Below, one piece after another: positions 22,101-34,818 of a DNA stretch of 64,000 bases; positions within the stretch are counted from its first letter, which is position 1, and the number at the start of each line of letters is the position of its first letter. The position numbers and the translations under genes are program-made. The DNA comes from Rhizophagus clarus (Eukaryota > Glomeromycota > Glomeromycetes > Glomerales > Glomeraceae): the NCBI GenBank assembly GCA_015698045.1, contig BLAL01000045.1:1-64000 (forward strand). The letters are read 5' to 3'. Below the pieces are notes generated by a model that was not told where the DNA came from, ran no database searches, and saw nothing but the letters and a program-made list of their open reading frames with translations.

Positions 22101-24800
22101 ATTCCTAAACTCGAGTACCGTATGCAAGTTACCCACCTTTCAGCATCGGATTGTTATATTGCTACACGATCTGTTCGCTCGCTCATCAAGCATAAGGCTA
22201 ACTTTTCTCGTTCTCTTCCCAACCCTATACTTTATCTTTCCCAAGCTTTGGGACTGATTAATTTATCCTCTCATCTGATACATTGTCATGTTAATAATTT
22301 ATTTTTGATGGCTAATTCTTCTACACCTTTTATCCAGCGTTTATTCATATATAGATTAATGTTGATACAGTTTAGGTTTCTGATTCCCATTTCTCCTTTG
22401 AAGGTGGATGGTTGGTCCTTATGGTCCAACATGAATATTTTTAAGTGTGATTATATCGCGTGCACTATTGCTTCCATGGTCTCTACCCCCTTCTGCATGC
22501 AACATGCTCACTCCTCTTCAACGTTTCCGGACCTTACCCTTCCTGGCCATACCCCTTTGTATTCGTGTATGAGCCCGCATGTTTTTAAAGCTTGTCTCAA
22601 GGTCATTCAGAAGCGTCATCTTTATTATTTATCGCAATTAATTACGCCAACTGGCTCTCATCTCATCTCTTGGACTGCTTATCAGACTTCCTATATTGCC
22701 CAACTTGAGGATAAGCGTGGCCATTCTCTCTCACATAAATGGTATTTGGACATTAAGGCCAATACGACCATTCCCAGCTCTCATGATCAGTTGTCTGATC
22801 AGTATGTACGCCCTCCCTCTGTTACCTCTTCTGTGGTCTTACTTCCTGGTGTTACTACATCGCAAAAGAATCGGCATTAGCTCGTCACACTTGATGGCAA
22901 TGGTGCTCCTCTCTTCGGCAAACAGCTTAGCGTTCAACCCAAGAAAGATACCTGTGTGATCGTTCATTGGATATCTGACTGTCTCTCCTCTCCTGGTGAT
23001 ATTATTCGCCTTCGTTCATGTCCAGGCTGTGACGCGCATGTTCAGTTCCCTTCGGCTAATAAATATTCTGCCGTTCAACCTCGCTGCACCTTCACAATTT
23101 CTTTGTTGCGATCTATGATCTTGCCTACAAATTGTGAACGTATTCGCCAATCTACTTCGGAAGTCCTTTCCCTTCACACTTGGGCTGATCTTAGCATCAC
23201 GATACTTCCTTATTATCGATGCCTTAATCTTTTGCCAGACTTTTCTCCTTCTTCCCTTGTAGCTGAGGATGATCCTACTATGGCTCCTCTTGTGGATGAT
23301 CAATTTTTATTTTCTTCTTCAGTTTCTCTCCCGTCAGGCTCTCATTATCGTTATTATACTGATGGTTCTTTGATTAACCACGGAACACCTGAAGTCTCGA
23401 TGGGTTGGTCTTGGGTCCAAATAATTCCCGACGCTGGATATCTTAACTCTGTTGCTACATATGCGCATGACACTATACGTAACTGGCCTTCTTCTACCAG
23501 AGCTGAAGCTGCTGCAATTTACGCTGCTTTAAGCGCCACTCTGGCTGACTCTACTGTTACTATTTACACGGACTCCCAAGCTGCCATTGATGGTTTGAGG
23601 CTGTGTGCATCTTCTTCCTATACTAATAGTCGTCTGTATTACAAATCTACCAATTTCGAGCTGTGGGCTTCTATTGAGCGCCTCGTTCATACCAAAAGTC
23701 TCGCGGTTTCTCCCGTCAAAGTCAAAGGTCACGATGGCAATTACTGGAACGAATTTGCTGATTCTCTTGCGAATTCTGCTCATCATTCCGATACGGCTCC
23801 TCTTTTGCCTGGGGACGCTTACACTTCCTCGCATCCCGTCCGCCTGGTGTATGACAATGTGGTTTGCGAGTCCAATCCCAGGCGGCTTTTCAAACTCCAT
23901 TTCCAGGCCACCTTCTTGAAGGACCTTTTATCTCTCAAACGTTTTCAATTTGTATATTGCCTGTATGACAAGGACGACTATGTAGTGGACTGGGAACTTA
24001 CCTGGTTTACTCTTAATTTCTCTCCGGCTCATGATGCTTCCTTTCAGGCTTCTCACGCCGCACGACATTACACTTTCAAGTTCAAACTCTTCCTCGATGA
24101 CTTGCCTCTCCTGGAAAAGTTAAAAATCACCCGCTCTGATCTCTATATTGATCTTCTCACGTGCCGTTCATGCCGAGATCGCATGGAGGACTTGATGCAC
24201 TTGATCCTCTGCTCTAAACGACGTTCTGTCATGCATCAAATATTGCAATCCTACCAAAATCATTTATTTTCTAAGCTTCGTGAAGCCGGTGATTTGGCTG
24301 ATCAGGATCCTACACCCTTGCTCAGGAAACTCTCTTCTCTTTCTTGTTGGACCATTTCTTCCTCCAACTGGTCCTTTTACGCGCTTATCCGGGGTTGTCT
24401 ACCTACCATGTTTATTGACCTATTTGTTGAATTATCTATTCCCAGGCCGTCTGCTATGAAGGTCGTAGCTGCGATTCACAACAACTTTATCCAGAAGCTT
24501 AGAAAACGTATCTGGAATCCGCGTACTTATAACAAAAGTAAATGGGAAGACGCGATGAACATTACTCTTAAATTGAAAACCACTCCTCGGCCTTCAAATC
24601 TGCCTGCCACATCGTATGTGCCTTTCTCCTCGTTACCTCCTCCGACCCATCTCGTGACTTCACGTGACTCCGAAATTGATTGGATCAAGAACTCGATGAT
24701 TCAAGGTTTGCCATGGTATAAACATTTGTCGGGTTTTATGGGTCGTCTAACGGTGCTACTTAATAACAGCTTTTGCAGGATGGGATGTCGATTTTTATAG
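19160..24800 (+). pseudogene. LINE ORF2 (endonuclease, reverse transcriptase, RNase H), copy 1
   Basis: About 1,880 codons. The APE-type endonuclease (19300-20010) shows SSLNINGLK, GDFNMHLD, RIDYVW and SDHNPVI. The RT (about 20940-21850) shows GKAPGPSMI, FPIPKPHEW, DISKAFDSVN, GIDQGEVISPLL and the catalytic FMDD. RNase H (about 23340-23780) shows YTDGS, the Glu of TRAEAAAIYA, YTDSQAAI and NEFADSLAN. A zinc finger CRSC...HLILC lies near 24160-24215. Lesions: one frameshift near 19950, TAA at 21366-21368 (CAA in copy 2) and TAG at 22878-22880 (TGG in copy 2). The frame is otherwise intact to the stop at 24800, so this copy decayed recently. Confidence 0.95.
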
Positions 24801-25056
24801 TGGGCGTTTTGTTCGTTATTCTGTTAGCATAGTTGCTTCTACTTTGGTTGGAATATATCAAGGGGGAAGATCTAGGGAAATTTAGTGTAATGCGATTATT
24901 CTTTTTAATTTAATTTTATTACTTTATTTTTACTTAGGAGACTATATAGTTTTGTTTTTAGTTAGTTTTATTTTCTTTTGTTTCTTTTTATTTTTTGTAA
25001 ATTGTATCGAGTAAATAATGATTAATAAAGATAAAGGCTACTATGCCGCGTTCGCC

Positions 25057-25071
25057 TTGAATTTAAATTCT
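25057..25071. repeat. LINE target-site copy 2, shared by both LINEs
   Basis: TTGAATTTAAATTCT lies between the 3' end of LINE copy 1 and the 5' end of LINE copy 2, serving as the target duplication of both. Confidence 0.9.
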
Positions 25072-25174
25072 AACGATCTGTGCACCTTTTTCCGCTGATC
25101 ACTCTGTCCATTTTTTTTAGCTAAACACTTTTTCATAAAAACTTATAGTTTTCCCTACCTAAAAGTCCTCGAAT

Positions 25175-27301
25175 ATGCCTAACAACGTTGCTAGACGAGG
25201 CCGCGGCTCCTTTAATCCTAATAGTAGGAAAGCCAGCCACCACGAACAGAAAAAAGATAATAATAACTCTGATAACTCTGGTTCTGACGGTAAGAACACT
25301 GTCCAACAAAAACGCTCTAGAACTATCTCCGAACAAGCTATGGATGAAGATCTCGTCGCTGACACAGCGGCTGACGTTGAAGTAGAAGGTCCTTCTTCTC
25401 CTACTAAAGAAAATAATACTGTTTCGACTTCCCTCTCCTCCCATCCGAATATGGCTGCGGCTCTTTCTGCGCCTAACGATAACACGTCTGATGGACTCAA
25501 TGCGTCCATGCATGCTAGAACAACGACTCCTGCATCTCCCCCTAACGCGTCACCTGATAAGGCTACAGATGATGATCCTCCGGTTGATCAATTTCTTGTT
25601 CAATCTCCAACCTTCTCCATCGACAGAAATGATTTTCAAGCTGCGGCTGCCCCCAACTCTGCCCCTGATACTTTAAAGAACTTCACTACAAATAAGGCAT
25701 TGATTGATGCCGTCAACAACACCTTTTTAGAAATGTACGAGTCGTATACTGGAAAAGCAAGAATGACTGGTTCTAGTGATGCCAAACGCCTCGTTATTCA
25801 TTTCCAATCCAAGGAGGCCTGTGACGCCTGTGTTGGTGCTGCTCACCAACAGTTCCCGAATCTAGTATTCTTTGCCCACGATCCTAAGCAGCTCCGGAGT
25901 GATAAAGATCTCTGAGCCATCCAAGTTACCGACATCCCCTTCTTCTTAACCAAAGAGAATATCGTGTCTTACTTTAAAAAGTTTGGTAACATTGCGTCCT
26001 GTCAAGTTTACTCCAGGAAAAATGCTAAAGTGCAACAAGCCAGAATTGTTTACGATTCTGCCCACTCTATTGCCCGTTTTGACACCCAATGGGCTGTTTA
26101 TTACTTCTCCACCTGCCTCCGGGTGACTCCATGTCATTACACAGTTGATCAGAAATCCTCCCGCCGCGCATTTGTTGCTACGCTCACGTAATTACCTATT
26201 AACACCAAGGATATCGACCTGGCCCCCCTCACTAGGGATCTGGGCGCTAAGGCCATCAATGTTCCTCTCTCGTTGAACTCTTACAAACCCAAGAGATGGG
26301 ATTACGTCACCTTCAATTCCCAGGAAACCATGGATGCCACTATGGAACAAATTATTGGTTTTCGAGGTCATACTTTACAATGGAACCTCTCAGACAATAC
26401 TAACAAATTTTGCCACAGATGTGGTAAGTTAGGCTGTGCTCCCAATCAGTGCTCAAGCCGCCAAGAACGGGATCGTACTAGGGGAAGGAACCCGGTGGCT
26501 GCACTTAAAGAACGTTTCAATATCAACCAACCTGCCAGGCCTAAAGAACGTTCACGCTCAGGTTCTCGTTCACGCTCGCGCTCGAAAAGTTCTGGCAACT
26601 CTCAATCCTCCCAGCCCCAGAAACCCTTGGCTAATACTCGATCTATTACTAATTCTCACCGGGATCATTTTAAATCCAATGATAAATGTGACCGTTTGGT
26701 TTCCTTTTCTACGGTCTTGTGCACTCCTCCTCCTCCCTCAGCACCTAACCAAGCTATTACTATGTCTCCTCATGAGGCTGCCAATATTTTATCTTTGCTA
26801 AAGTCTCTTCAGCAAGACATGGCTGAAGTTCGTGATTGTATCACTGCCTTAGAACTCAATGATAGATATATGACTCGTATTGAACAACACCTCAGGCTGC
26901 TTCTCCCGCCTGACATCCCGGTCACCAATCAGTCTTCCGATATGCTCATTGATGCACCGGTTATATCTAACTCCACTGTCACGTTGGTATCCTTCCGACC
27001 AACTGCTTTGCCTGTACAAACCTCTCTTAATCTGCTGTCTCCCGATTTTACCCCATCGCGCCCAGTTAGAGCTCCCCTCTCCGCTCCTGTTGTTCTCCCT
27101 GAAACCTCATCCCCTTCTTCTACCTCTCAAACGGCCCCTTCCCCCACGCAAACCTGTGACGAAATTCAAGCCATTAATGCGAAGCATTCGGCTATTGAGA
27201 ACAAATTGGACATGCTGGCTAACTCTATTAGGGGTTTCATCGGATCTATTACTTCTTCTTTTTCTTCCTCGAACTCAGCTAGTACAGCTGGTTCTAACTA
27301 A
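25175..27301 (+). pseudogene. LINE ORF1 (RRM plus zinc knuckle), copy 2
   Basis: About 708 codons in a single frame with only two stops: TGA at 25913-25915, at the same codon as in copy 1, and TAA at 26189-26191 (CAA in copy 1). Order: Ser/Asp-rich N-terminus, a conserved block (NKALIDAVNNTFLEMYESYT), RRM-like segment (VTDIPFFLTKENIVSYFKKF), knuckle CHRCGKLGCAPNQC near 26410-26455, RS-rich basic tract, and a Ser/Pro-rich tail with a short helical end (AINAKHSAIENKLDMLANSI). Confidence 0.88.
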
Positions 27302-30300
27302 TTTTCCCTCCTCTTGTACATTTCCCCGTCTAATTTTATCATCGTGTTTATATGACGGACAATAACTTTAATTATGATTCCTTCGTTCGCAATCTTCCCA
27401 ACCTTATAAATATAGATAATCTCACTTTACAAGATTCCTTATTCTCTTCTATTTCTCCCACCCCTTCCCCTCGCAATGCCTTTAATATTTCCTCTTTTAA
27501 TATCAATGGACTTAAGACGTTTTCTCACAACAAAATTGAACTATTAAATGATTTCTTTTCTTTTAAACATATCTCTTTTGGTGATGTCATCGACACCCAT
27601 CTACACCCCTAAACAAATGCATTTTTTGTCTAAACGACTTTCTAATTATACTGTTTTTTCCTCTGTTTTGGACACCTCCCAACATGTTCGATCTTCTGGG
27701 GGTGTTTCTCATTTTATTGAAAACTCTTTGGCTTCTCATGTTCATACTTATTCTTCCCTTTCATCACGACTGCTTTCTGTTGACCTATATTTTAAAGGTC
27801 ACGTTAAACTGCGTATCTTTGTTGTTTATATCCCTCCCACCTCTGATCAATCCTTGCGCGATGAGACTATCGACCTCCTTATTTGCGCCTTATTGGATGC
27901 CAAGAGATTAGGTTTTCATCACGCTGTTTGTGGCGACTTTAATATGCACCTAGACCAATTCTACCCTATATTTTTCAATCAACCTCAAATCGCCTCTAAA
28001 CGTACTCATCGTCTTTTTAATTTTCTTTTATCAAATGGATATATTGACTTTACCCCTGTTAACTTTTCTTCTGCCTCTTTGGGCACTTTTCATCGTGCGG
28101 ATATTATTTCCCGTATTGATTATATCTGGTCTTGTCCCCTTTTTAAACGATTTTTACTCACCTCCGTCATTTTCGATGTGAGTGAGGTTAATTTTTCTGA
28201 TCACAATCCTGTTATTACATATTATGATTGTTCCTTTCTATCTTCTTCTGTTAAGCCTGCTCGTGCTTGACAGCTCAAATGACAATCTCGTCGTATATTT
28301 TCCTTTGATTCAGTTATTCCCTCGCAATGGGATGACTTCTCCGTTCACATTGACAACCTATGTAACATTTCTCCCACTGTTTTTGCTTCTTGGCATATCA
28401 ATCGGATGTGTGAATATTTGCACACTAACATTATCGCTGGGGCCAATGTTGTTCTCCCCGCGCGTACTGTTGGTAATGACCATACCCCTAAACTTCCTAA
28501 AGATTTGGAAACCTTGATACAACATTACCATTTCCTTAATCGCGTTCTTCATTTTATTAAATTATTGCGTAAATACCCGCATACCCTTTCTTCCTCACAT
28601 GATCGTAAATGGTCTGGCTATTTGATTCGATTAAATAGTATATTTATTTTGTACAACTCTACCCTTTCTACCATCCCTGTCTTACCCTTATCTTTATTTT
28701 CTTGCCGGACGGATAATTTTAACAATTTGTTTCAAACCCTATCACATGCTTCCAAATTATTAAGGGGCTTACACCTTTTGAAAGAAAAAGAGTTTCAGGA
28801 TTCCTCTATCAAGGCTCATTTGGAAACTCGTGATCAGAATTTCGATACTGACATCTCTTCTTTTATTAATTCAGCGCTTTCTCGCTCACGACATCGTATT
28901 GTGTTGGATCGCGTCTTTGTTGATCATCCTACCACTCCTCAATTGTTAACGGACCCCAAGGATGTTTCTGATGCCGTGGTCAATCACTTTCAACATGCAG
29001 TTCCCATCAAATCTACCCCCCCTTCGCATATATCAGCGTTACCTGATAGATGGTGTTCGGCATACTCACCCATGGATTCTGTCTCTCCCGATATTTACAA
29101 TGCCCTCTTGTCTCCCCCTTCCTTAGAGGAATGGCTCTCTACGGTTTTTTCCATGCCCAATGGCAAAGCCCCTGGTCCCTCTATGATTACATATGAAATG
29201 CTCAAACATTTAGGACCTACCACCAACTCTTTGCTTTTACTTTTAATCCGCTTCCACTGACATTCCTGACTTGTGGCGCCAAGCTATGGTTTTTCCCATC
29301 CCCAAGCCACATGAATGGCGTTGCCAATTGAAAAACACTCGTCCTATCACGCTCCTAGAAGTTATTCAGAAATCTTTTGTCAAGCTTTTTTATAACCGCT
29401 TGTCTGCCATTTTGGCCGCTCACAACGTCCTTAAAGGTGGTAATTTCGCTGGACTGCCTGAAGGAACCTGTCGGGACCCTATTATTACTCTTGAATCTAT
29501 TATTCACGATGCTAATCACAATAATTCTCCTCTTTGGATTATTTCACAAGACATCTCCAAAGCATTCGACTCTGTTAACCTTACTATGTCGAAATTCGCT
29601 TTAGAACGCATACGTTTACCTGCGTCAGTTATTACGCTCATCTTGTCCTTTTTTATGAATCGTTCAAATCAGGTTTTCACTGCCTATGGTAAGACTTCCT
29701 CCTATCGGGTTCACATTGGTATCGATCAAGGTGAAGTGATCTCCCCACTTCTGTAGGTTATTTATATTGACCCCCTTTTGACTGTTTTGAAAACTGAGAT
29801 GCTGGATCCTTATATTTTGCGACCTCCAACACTCTCTTCGAACATGATGGACTCCATTTCTGATATTTGTATTAACAACCTGGTCTTTATGGATGATTCT
29901 ACTCTTGTTTCTTCATCTAAGGCTGGACTGGAGCACATGTTGTCAATCACTGAAGAATTTTACGCGTTGAATAACACTTCTGCTAATCATCAAAAATATG
30001 TTTTGATCACGAATTCATTGCCCTTAACCACTACATCTACTATTTCCCCTGTGGAATTTCATTTGTCTTTGTCATCTTTGAACGAAATTCCCTTATTTCT
30101 GTTACCCCTCTTTCTATTAACTCTTCATTTCGTTTTCTAGGAGTATGGTTTAACATCAAAAGCTCTCGTGATTTTGTTAAAAAACAAATCGCTGGTGAAT
30201 GTAATTCCTTCGCCGCCACTTTCTGCCCGGCCAGATTATCTGCTAAACAAATTGTCTATCTTTACAACTCGGTGCTCATTCCTAAATTGGAATACCGTTT

Positions 30301-30354
30301 GCAGGTTACCCACCTCTCTGCGACCGATTGTTATATGGCTACATGCTCCATACG

Positions 30355-31928
30355 TAAGGATGGTGCCGCAAATAGGCAATTGCGGAATAATTGCGATTTG
30401 CGGTATTGCGGAACATTGCGGATTTTGAAGTCTAAATATCCGCAAATCCGCAATCCGCAATTGTCCGCAATTCCGCAAATATTCCGCAATTCCGCAAATG
30501 ATCCAAAGTACCGCAATTCAATTGCGGTTGAATTGCGGTATTTTACGAAATTGCGGAACATTTACGGAATTGCGGATTGCCCGCAAAAAAAAGAATAATT
30601 ATTTTTAATAAATATAATTTTTTTAATTAATTAATAAAGAAACCGATTTCTTCTTATTACTAAAAGTAAAAAAAATTCGGTTTTTCATTAATAAAATTTT
30701 TTAAAAAAATCAGTTTATTTTTTAGAAAAAACATATCGACCGGTTAATTCGACAGTTATTAATGATCTGGATTAGATTATCGGACAGCATAGTACAAATC
30801 AACTAAGAATTGCATTACGCAATTTTAAATATTTTTTTTTTCATTTTAAATAAAAATTCACCGTTCTTTTTTTTGTAAATTCCGGCCTGGAACTTGGAAA
30901 TGGAGACCGGTGAGTATTTTAAAGGGGGGAAAGCAGGTTTTTTTGTTTTTTTTATGTAAGAACGTTTATTAACGTTCTTTTCTTCTTTTTTTTTGTAGAT
31001 TCTGGCCTGGAACTTGGAAATGGAGACCAGTAGGTGTTTCTAGAGGGAAAGCGGGTTTTTTTGGTTTTTTTTTATGTAAGAACGTTTATTAACGTTCTTT
31101 TACTTCTTTTTTTTGTAGATTCCAGCCTGGAACTTGGAAATAGAGACCGGTGAGTATTTTAAAGGGAGGGGAAGCGGTTTTTTTTGTTTTTTTTATGTAA
31201 GAACGTTTATTAACGTTCTTTTACTTCTTTTTTTTGTAGATTCCGGCCTGGAACTTGGAAATGGAAACCGGTAGGTATTTCTAGAGGGGAGGCGGAGTTT
31301 TTTTTTTGTTTTTTTTATGTAAGAACGTTTATTAACGTTCTTTTACTTCTTTTTTTTTTGTAGATTCCGGCCTGAAACTTGAAAATGGAGACCGGTGAGT
31401 ATTTTAAAGGGGGGAAGCGAGTTTTTTTGTTTTTTTTATGTAAGAACGTTTATTAACGTTCTTTTCTTCTTTTTTTGTAGATTCCGGCCTGGAACTTGGA
31501 AATGGAGACCGGTAGGTGTTTCTAGAGGGGGAAGCGGGGGTTTTTTGTGTTTTTTCTTATGTAAGAACGTTATTAACGTTCTTTCACTACTTTTTTTTGT
31601 AGATTCTGGCCAGAACTTTGATTAGTAGTATTGTTCGTCATTGTTGTCTGTATTTGATTTAGTTTTTGGCGCAGCTACGCCATTTCAGAAATTATGGTTT
31701 ATTGTTTCTAATAAATAATAAATAAATAAATTTATTAAAAAATTTTTTTTGATTAAATTTATATTTATAAAAACAGTGTGTTTTTTATTAAATTATCGTT
31801 TAAAGACATTAGAAAAAAATTTAATTATCAGCCAATCAGAATTGCGGAATTGCGGGTTACTAACCGCAATTCAACTCCAAAATCCGCAATATTGCGGATT
31901 TTGGAAATTATTTGCGGACCCATCCTTA
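30355..31928. mobile_element. Non-autonomous hAT-type element (family TAAGGATGG), 1,574 bp
   Basis: The terminus TAAGGATGGTGCCGCAA and its near-inverse TTGCGGACCCATCCTTA are flanked by identical 8-bp duplications TCCATACG (30347-30354, 31929-31936). LINE copy 1 has the uninterrupted site near 22170. Subterminal DNA is packed with TTGCGGAAT/ATTCCGCAA in both orientations. The centre carries the micro-exon-like array at 30872-31620. No transposase is present. Confidence 0.93.
30872..31620 (+). repeat. Tandem array of exon-like units, period about 120 bp, 7 copies
   Basis: Each unit reads: T-rich tract, TTTTGTAG, a 31-nt core (ATTCCGGCCTGGAACTTGG... to GAGACCG), GTGAGT or GTAGGT, a G-rich stretch, then AAGAACGTT-N4-AACGTTCTT and the next T-rich tract. 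Units 1, 3 and 5 carry GTGAGTATTTTAAAGG and units 2, 4 and 6 carry GTAGGTRTTTCTAGAGG, so the true repeat is a dimer of about 240 bp. Unit 7 is a partial end unit. Confidence 0.9.
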
Positions 31929-34818
31929 TCCATACGTTCGCTTGTCAAACACAAAGCTAATTTTTCTCGCTCTCTTCCTAACTCTATACTTTATCATTCT
32001 CATGCTTTGGGATTGATTAATTTGTCTTCTCATTTGGTTCAATGTCATGTTAATAATTTGTTTTTGATGGCTAACTCTTCCACTTCTCTCATACAATGTT
32101 TGTTCATTTATCGACTAATGTTGATACAATTTAGATTTTTAATTCCCCTTTCTCCTTTGATGGTGGATGATTGGTCCCTATGGTCTGCTATGACCGTCTT
32201 TAAGTGTGATTATATCGCTTGCACTATTGCCTCTATGACTTCTACCCCCTTTCGCCTGCAATATGCTCGCTTTTCTTCAGCTACTCCGGACCTTACTCTC
32301 CCTGGCCATACCCCTTTATATACGTGTATGAGCCCGCACGTCTTTAAGGCCTGCTTTAAGGTCCTTCAGAAACGCCATCTATATTATTTATCACAATTAA
32401 TTGCGCCATCTGGTTCTCATCTCATCTCCTGGACTTCTTATCAGACCGCCTATCTTACTACACTTGCTGATAAACGTGGCCGTTCTCTTCCTCATAAATG
32501 GTATCTGGACATTAAGGCTAATACGACCTTTCCTGACTCGCGTGATCTACTATTGGATCGTTACATATGTTCTCCCTCCACTACCTCTTCCGTCACTCTT
32601 GTTCCTGGCGTTACTACTATGCAAAAGAATCGGCATTGGCTCGTTACCCTTGATAGAAGTGATTCTCCTCTTTTTGGCAAACAGCTCAGCGTGCAGCCTA
32701 AGAAAGATACCTGTATGATTGTTCATTGGATATCTGACTGTCTCTCCTCTCCTGGTGATGTGATTCGCCTTCGCCCATGTCCGGGCTGTGATGCGCATGT
32801 TCTATTTCCCTCAGCTAATAATTACACCGCCGTTCCACCTCGCTGCACTTTCAAGATTTCTCTGTTGAGGTCATTGATTCTCCCTACTGATTGCGAGCGT
32901 ATTCGACAGACTACCATGAAAGTCACTTCTCCTTACTCTTGGGCAGATCTTAGTATTACTGTGATCCCTTATTATAGACGTCTCGATACCTTGCCCGACT
33001 TTTCTTTTTCTCCTTCTGTAGTTGGGTGTGATTCGACTGTAGCTTCTCTTTTATTGGAGTTGTCCACACCCCCCTCCCCGTTTCCTCTCCTGTCAGGGTC
33101 TCATTACCGATATTATACTGATGGCTCCCTTATTAACCTTGGAACACCTGAAGTCTCGATGGGTTGGTCTTGGGTCCAATTAATACCTGATGCATTGTAT
33201 CTCAATTTTGTTACTACATATGCGCATGGCACTATACAAAACTGGCCCTCTTCCACTAGAGCTGAAGCCGCTGCGATTTATGCTGCTTTACGCGTCTCTC
33301 CAGAAGATTCTACTGTCACTGTCTATACGGATTCTCAAGCTGCTATTGATGGTTTGAATTTATGTGTCTCTTCTACCTATACTAATAGTCGTCTGTATTA
33401 CAAGACTACCAACTTTGAGCTATGGGCCTCTATTGAGTCTTCCATCCGATCAAAACGTCTTACGGTCCTTCCTGTTAAGGTTAAAGGCCATGACGGCAAT
33501 TATTGGAACGAGTTCGCTGATTCCCTGGCAAATTCTGCCCATCACTCTGATATGGCTCCTCTCTTGACTGCTGCCGAATATACTTCTTCACACAATGTCC
33601 GCCTGGTGTATGATAATATTGTTTGTGAATCAAACCCCAGGCGGCTCCTCAAGCTCTACTTTCAGGCCACCTTCTTGAAGGACCTCCTTACTTATAAACG
33701 TTTTCAATTTATCTCTTATTTATATATTAAGGACGACTATATAGTGGACTGGGAACTCACTTGGTTCACTCTCAATTTTTCCCCAGCACATGACGCTTCT
33801 TTCCAGGCTTTTCACGCCGCTTGGCATTATGCCTTTAAATTTAAACTCTTCCTCGATGATCTGCCTCTCCTGGAAAAATTGAAGATTACCCGCTCTGATC
33901 TCTATATTGACCTTCTTACGTGCCGTTCCTGTCGCGATCGCATGGAAGACTTGATGCACTTGATCCTCTGTTCTAAACGCTGATCCATTATGCATCAAAT
34001 TTTACAATCCTATCAAAACCATTTATTTTCCAAACTTTGAGAAGCTGGTGAATTGGCTGATATGGATCCTACGCCTCTGCTCAGGAAACTCTCTTCCCTT
34101 TCTTGTTGGACTATCTCTTCTTCCAATTGGTCCTCCTACGCGCTTATCCGGGGTTGTTTACCCACAATGTTTATTGACTTATTTGTTGACTTATCCGTCT
34201 CCTGACAATCAGCTATGAAGGTCGTAGCTGCGATTCACAACAACTTTATCCAAAAGCTTCAAAAACGTATCTGGAATCTGCGTACTTATGACAAAAGTAA
34301 ATGGAAAGACGCGATGAACATTACTCTTAAATTGAAAACTACTCCTCGGCCTTCAAATCTGCCTGCCACGTCGTATGTGCCTTTCTTCTCGTTACCTCTT
34401 CCGACCCATCTCGTGACTTCACGTGACTCTGAAATTGATTGGATCAAGAACTCGATGACTCAAGATTTGCCATGGTTTAAACATTTATTGGGTTTTATGG
34501 GTCGTCTAACGGTGCTACTTAATAACAGCTTTTGCAGGATGGGATGTCGATTTTTATAGTGGGCGTGTTATCCGTTATTATGTTAGCATAGTTGCTTCTA
34601 CCTTGGTTGGAATATATTAAGGGGGAAGATCTAGGAAAATTTAGTGTAATGCGATTTATTCTTTTTAGGATAGGTTTATTACTATATTTTTACTTAGGAG
34701 ACTATATAGCTTTGTTTTTAGTTAGTTTTATTTTATTTTGTTTCTTTTTATATATTTTGTAAATTGTATCAGTTTAATAATAATTAATAAAGATAAGGGC
34801 TACTATGCCGCGTTTGCC

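Larger units (their letters stand above)
16002..25056 (+). mobile_element. LINE (non-LTR) retrotransposon copy 1
   Basis: About 9.05 kb including a 907-bp hAT-type insert. Layout: short 5' UTR (CACTCTGTCCA... from 16005), ORF1 (16079-19110), a 50-bp gap, ORF2 (19160-24800) and a 3' UTR ending AATAAAGATAAAGG...CTATGCCGCGTTCGCC. Endonuclease, RT and RNase H are in one ORF, which places it among RNase H-bearing clades such as I or Tad. Compared with copy 2 it lacks about 24 bp at the 5' end. Lesions are few: one frameshift in ORF1 near 16130, the insert, stops at 17722 and 18640, and in ORF2 one frameshift and two nonsense codons. Confidence 0.95.
27352..34559 (+). pseudogene. LINE ORF2, copy 2, heavily damaged
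   Basis: Same domains as in copy 1: endonuclease from 27352, RT at about 29120-30050 with FMDD near 29890, RNase H near 33110-33540, and a CRSC...HLILC finger near 33920-33970. Damage: frameshift near 27600, TGA codons at 28268 and 28279, a small deletion near 29257, TAG at 29754 (TGG in copy 1), a frameshift near 30100, the 1.57-kb insertion, and TGA codons at 33981, 34038 and 34203. It cannot give a functional protein. Confidence 0.93.
25072..34818 (+). mobile_element. LINE (non-LTR) retrotransposon copy 2
   Basis: Same family as copy 1 and in the same orientation, immediately downstream. It starts with an extra about 24 bp (AACGATCTGTGCACC...) that copy 1 lacks, so it is closer to full length. 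Layout: ORF1 25175-27301, ORF2 27352-34559 (interrupted by the element at 30355-31928), 3' UTR to ...CTATGCCGCGTTTGCC. It carries more lesions than copy 1 and is therefore probably older or less constrained. Confidence 0.95.

Noticed and set aside
23016-23303. Antisense frames within LINE ORF2
   Set aside because: Shadows of the RT/RNase H frame.
30236-30598. Frames across the TTGCGG subterminal repeats
   Set aside because: Low-complexity translation of element ends, no start context or homology.
31395-31625. Plus-strand frame across two exon-like units
   Set aside because: Reads through T-rich tracts; the repeat structure explains it better than a protein.
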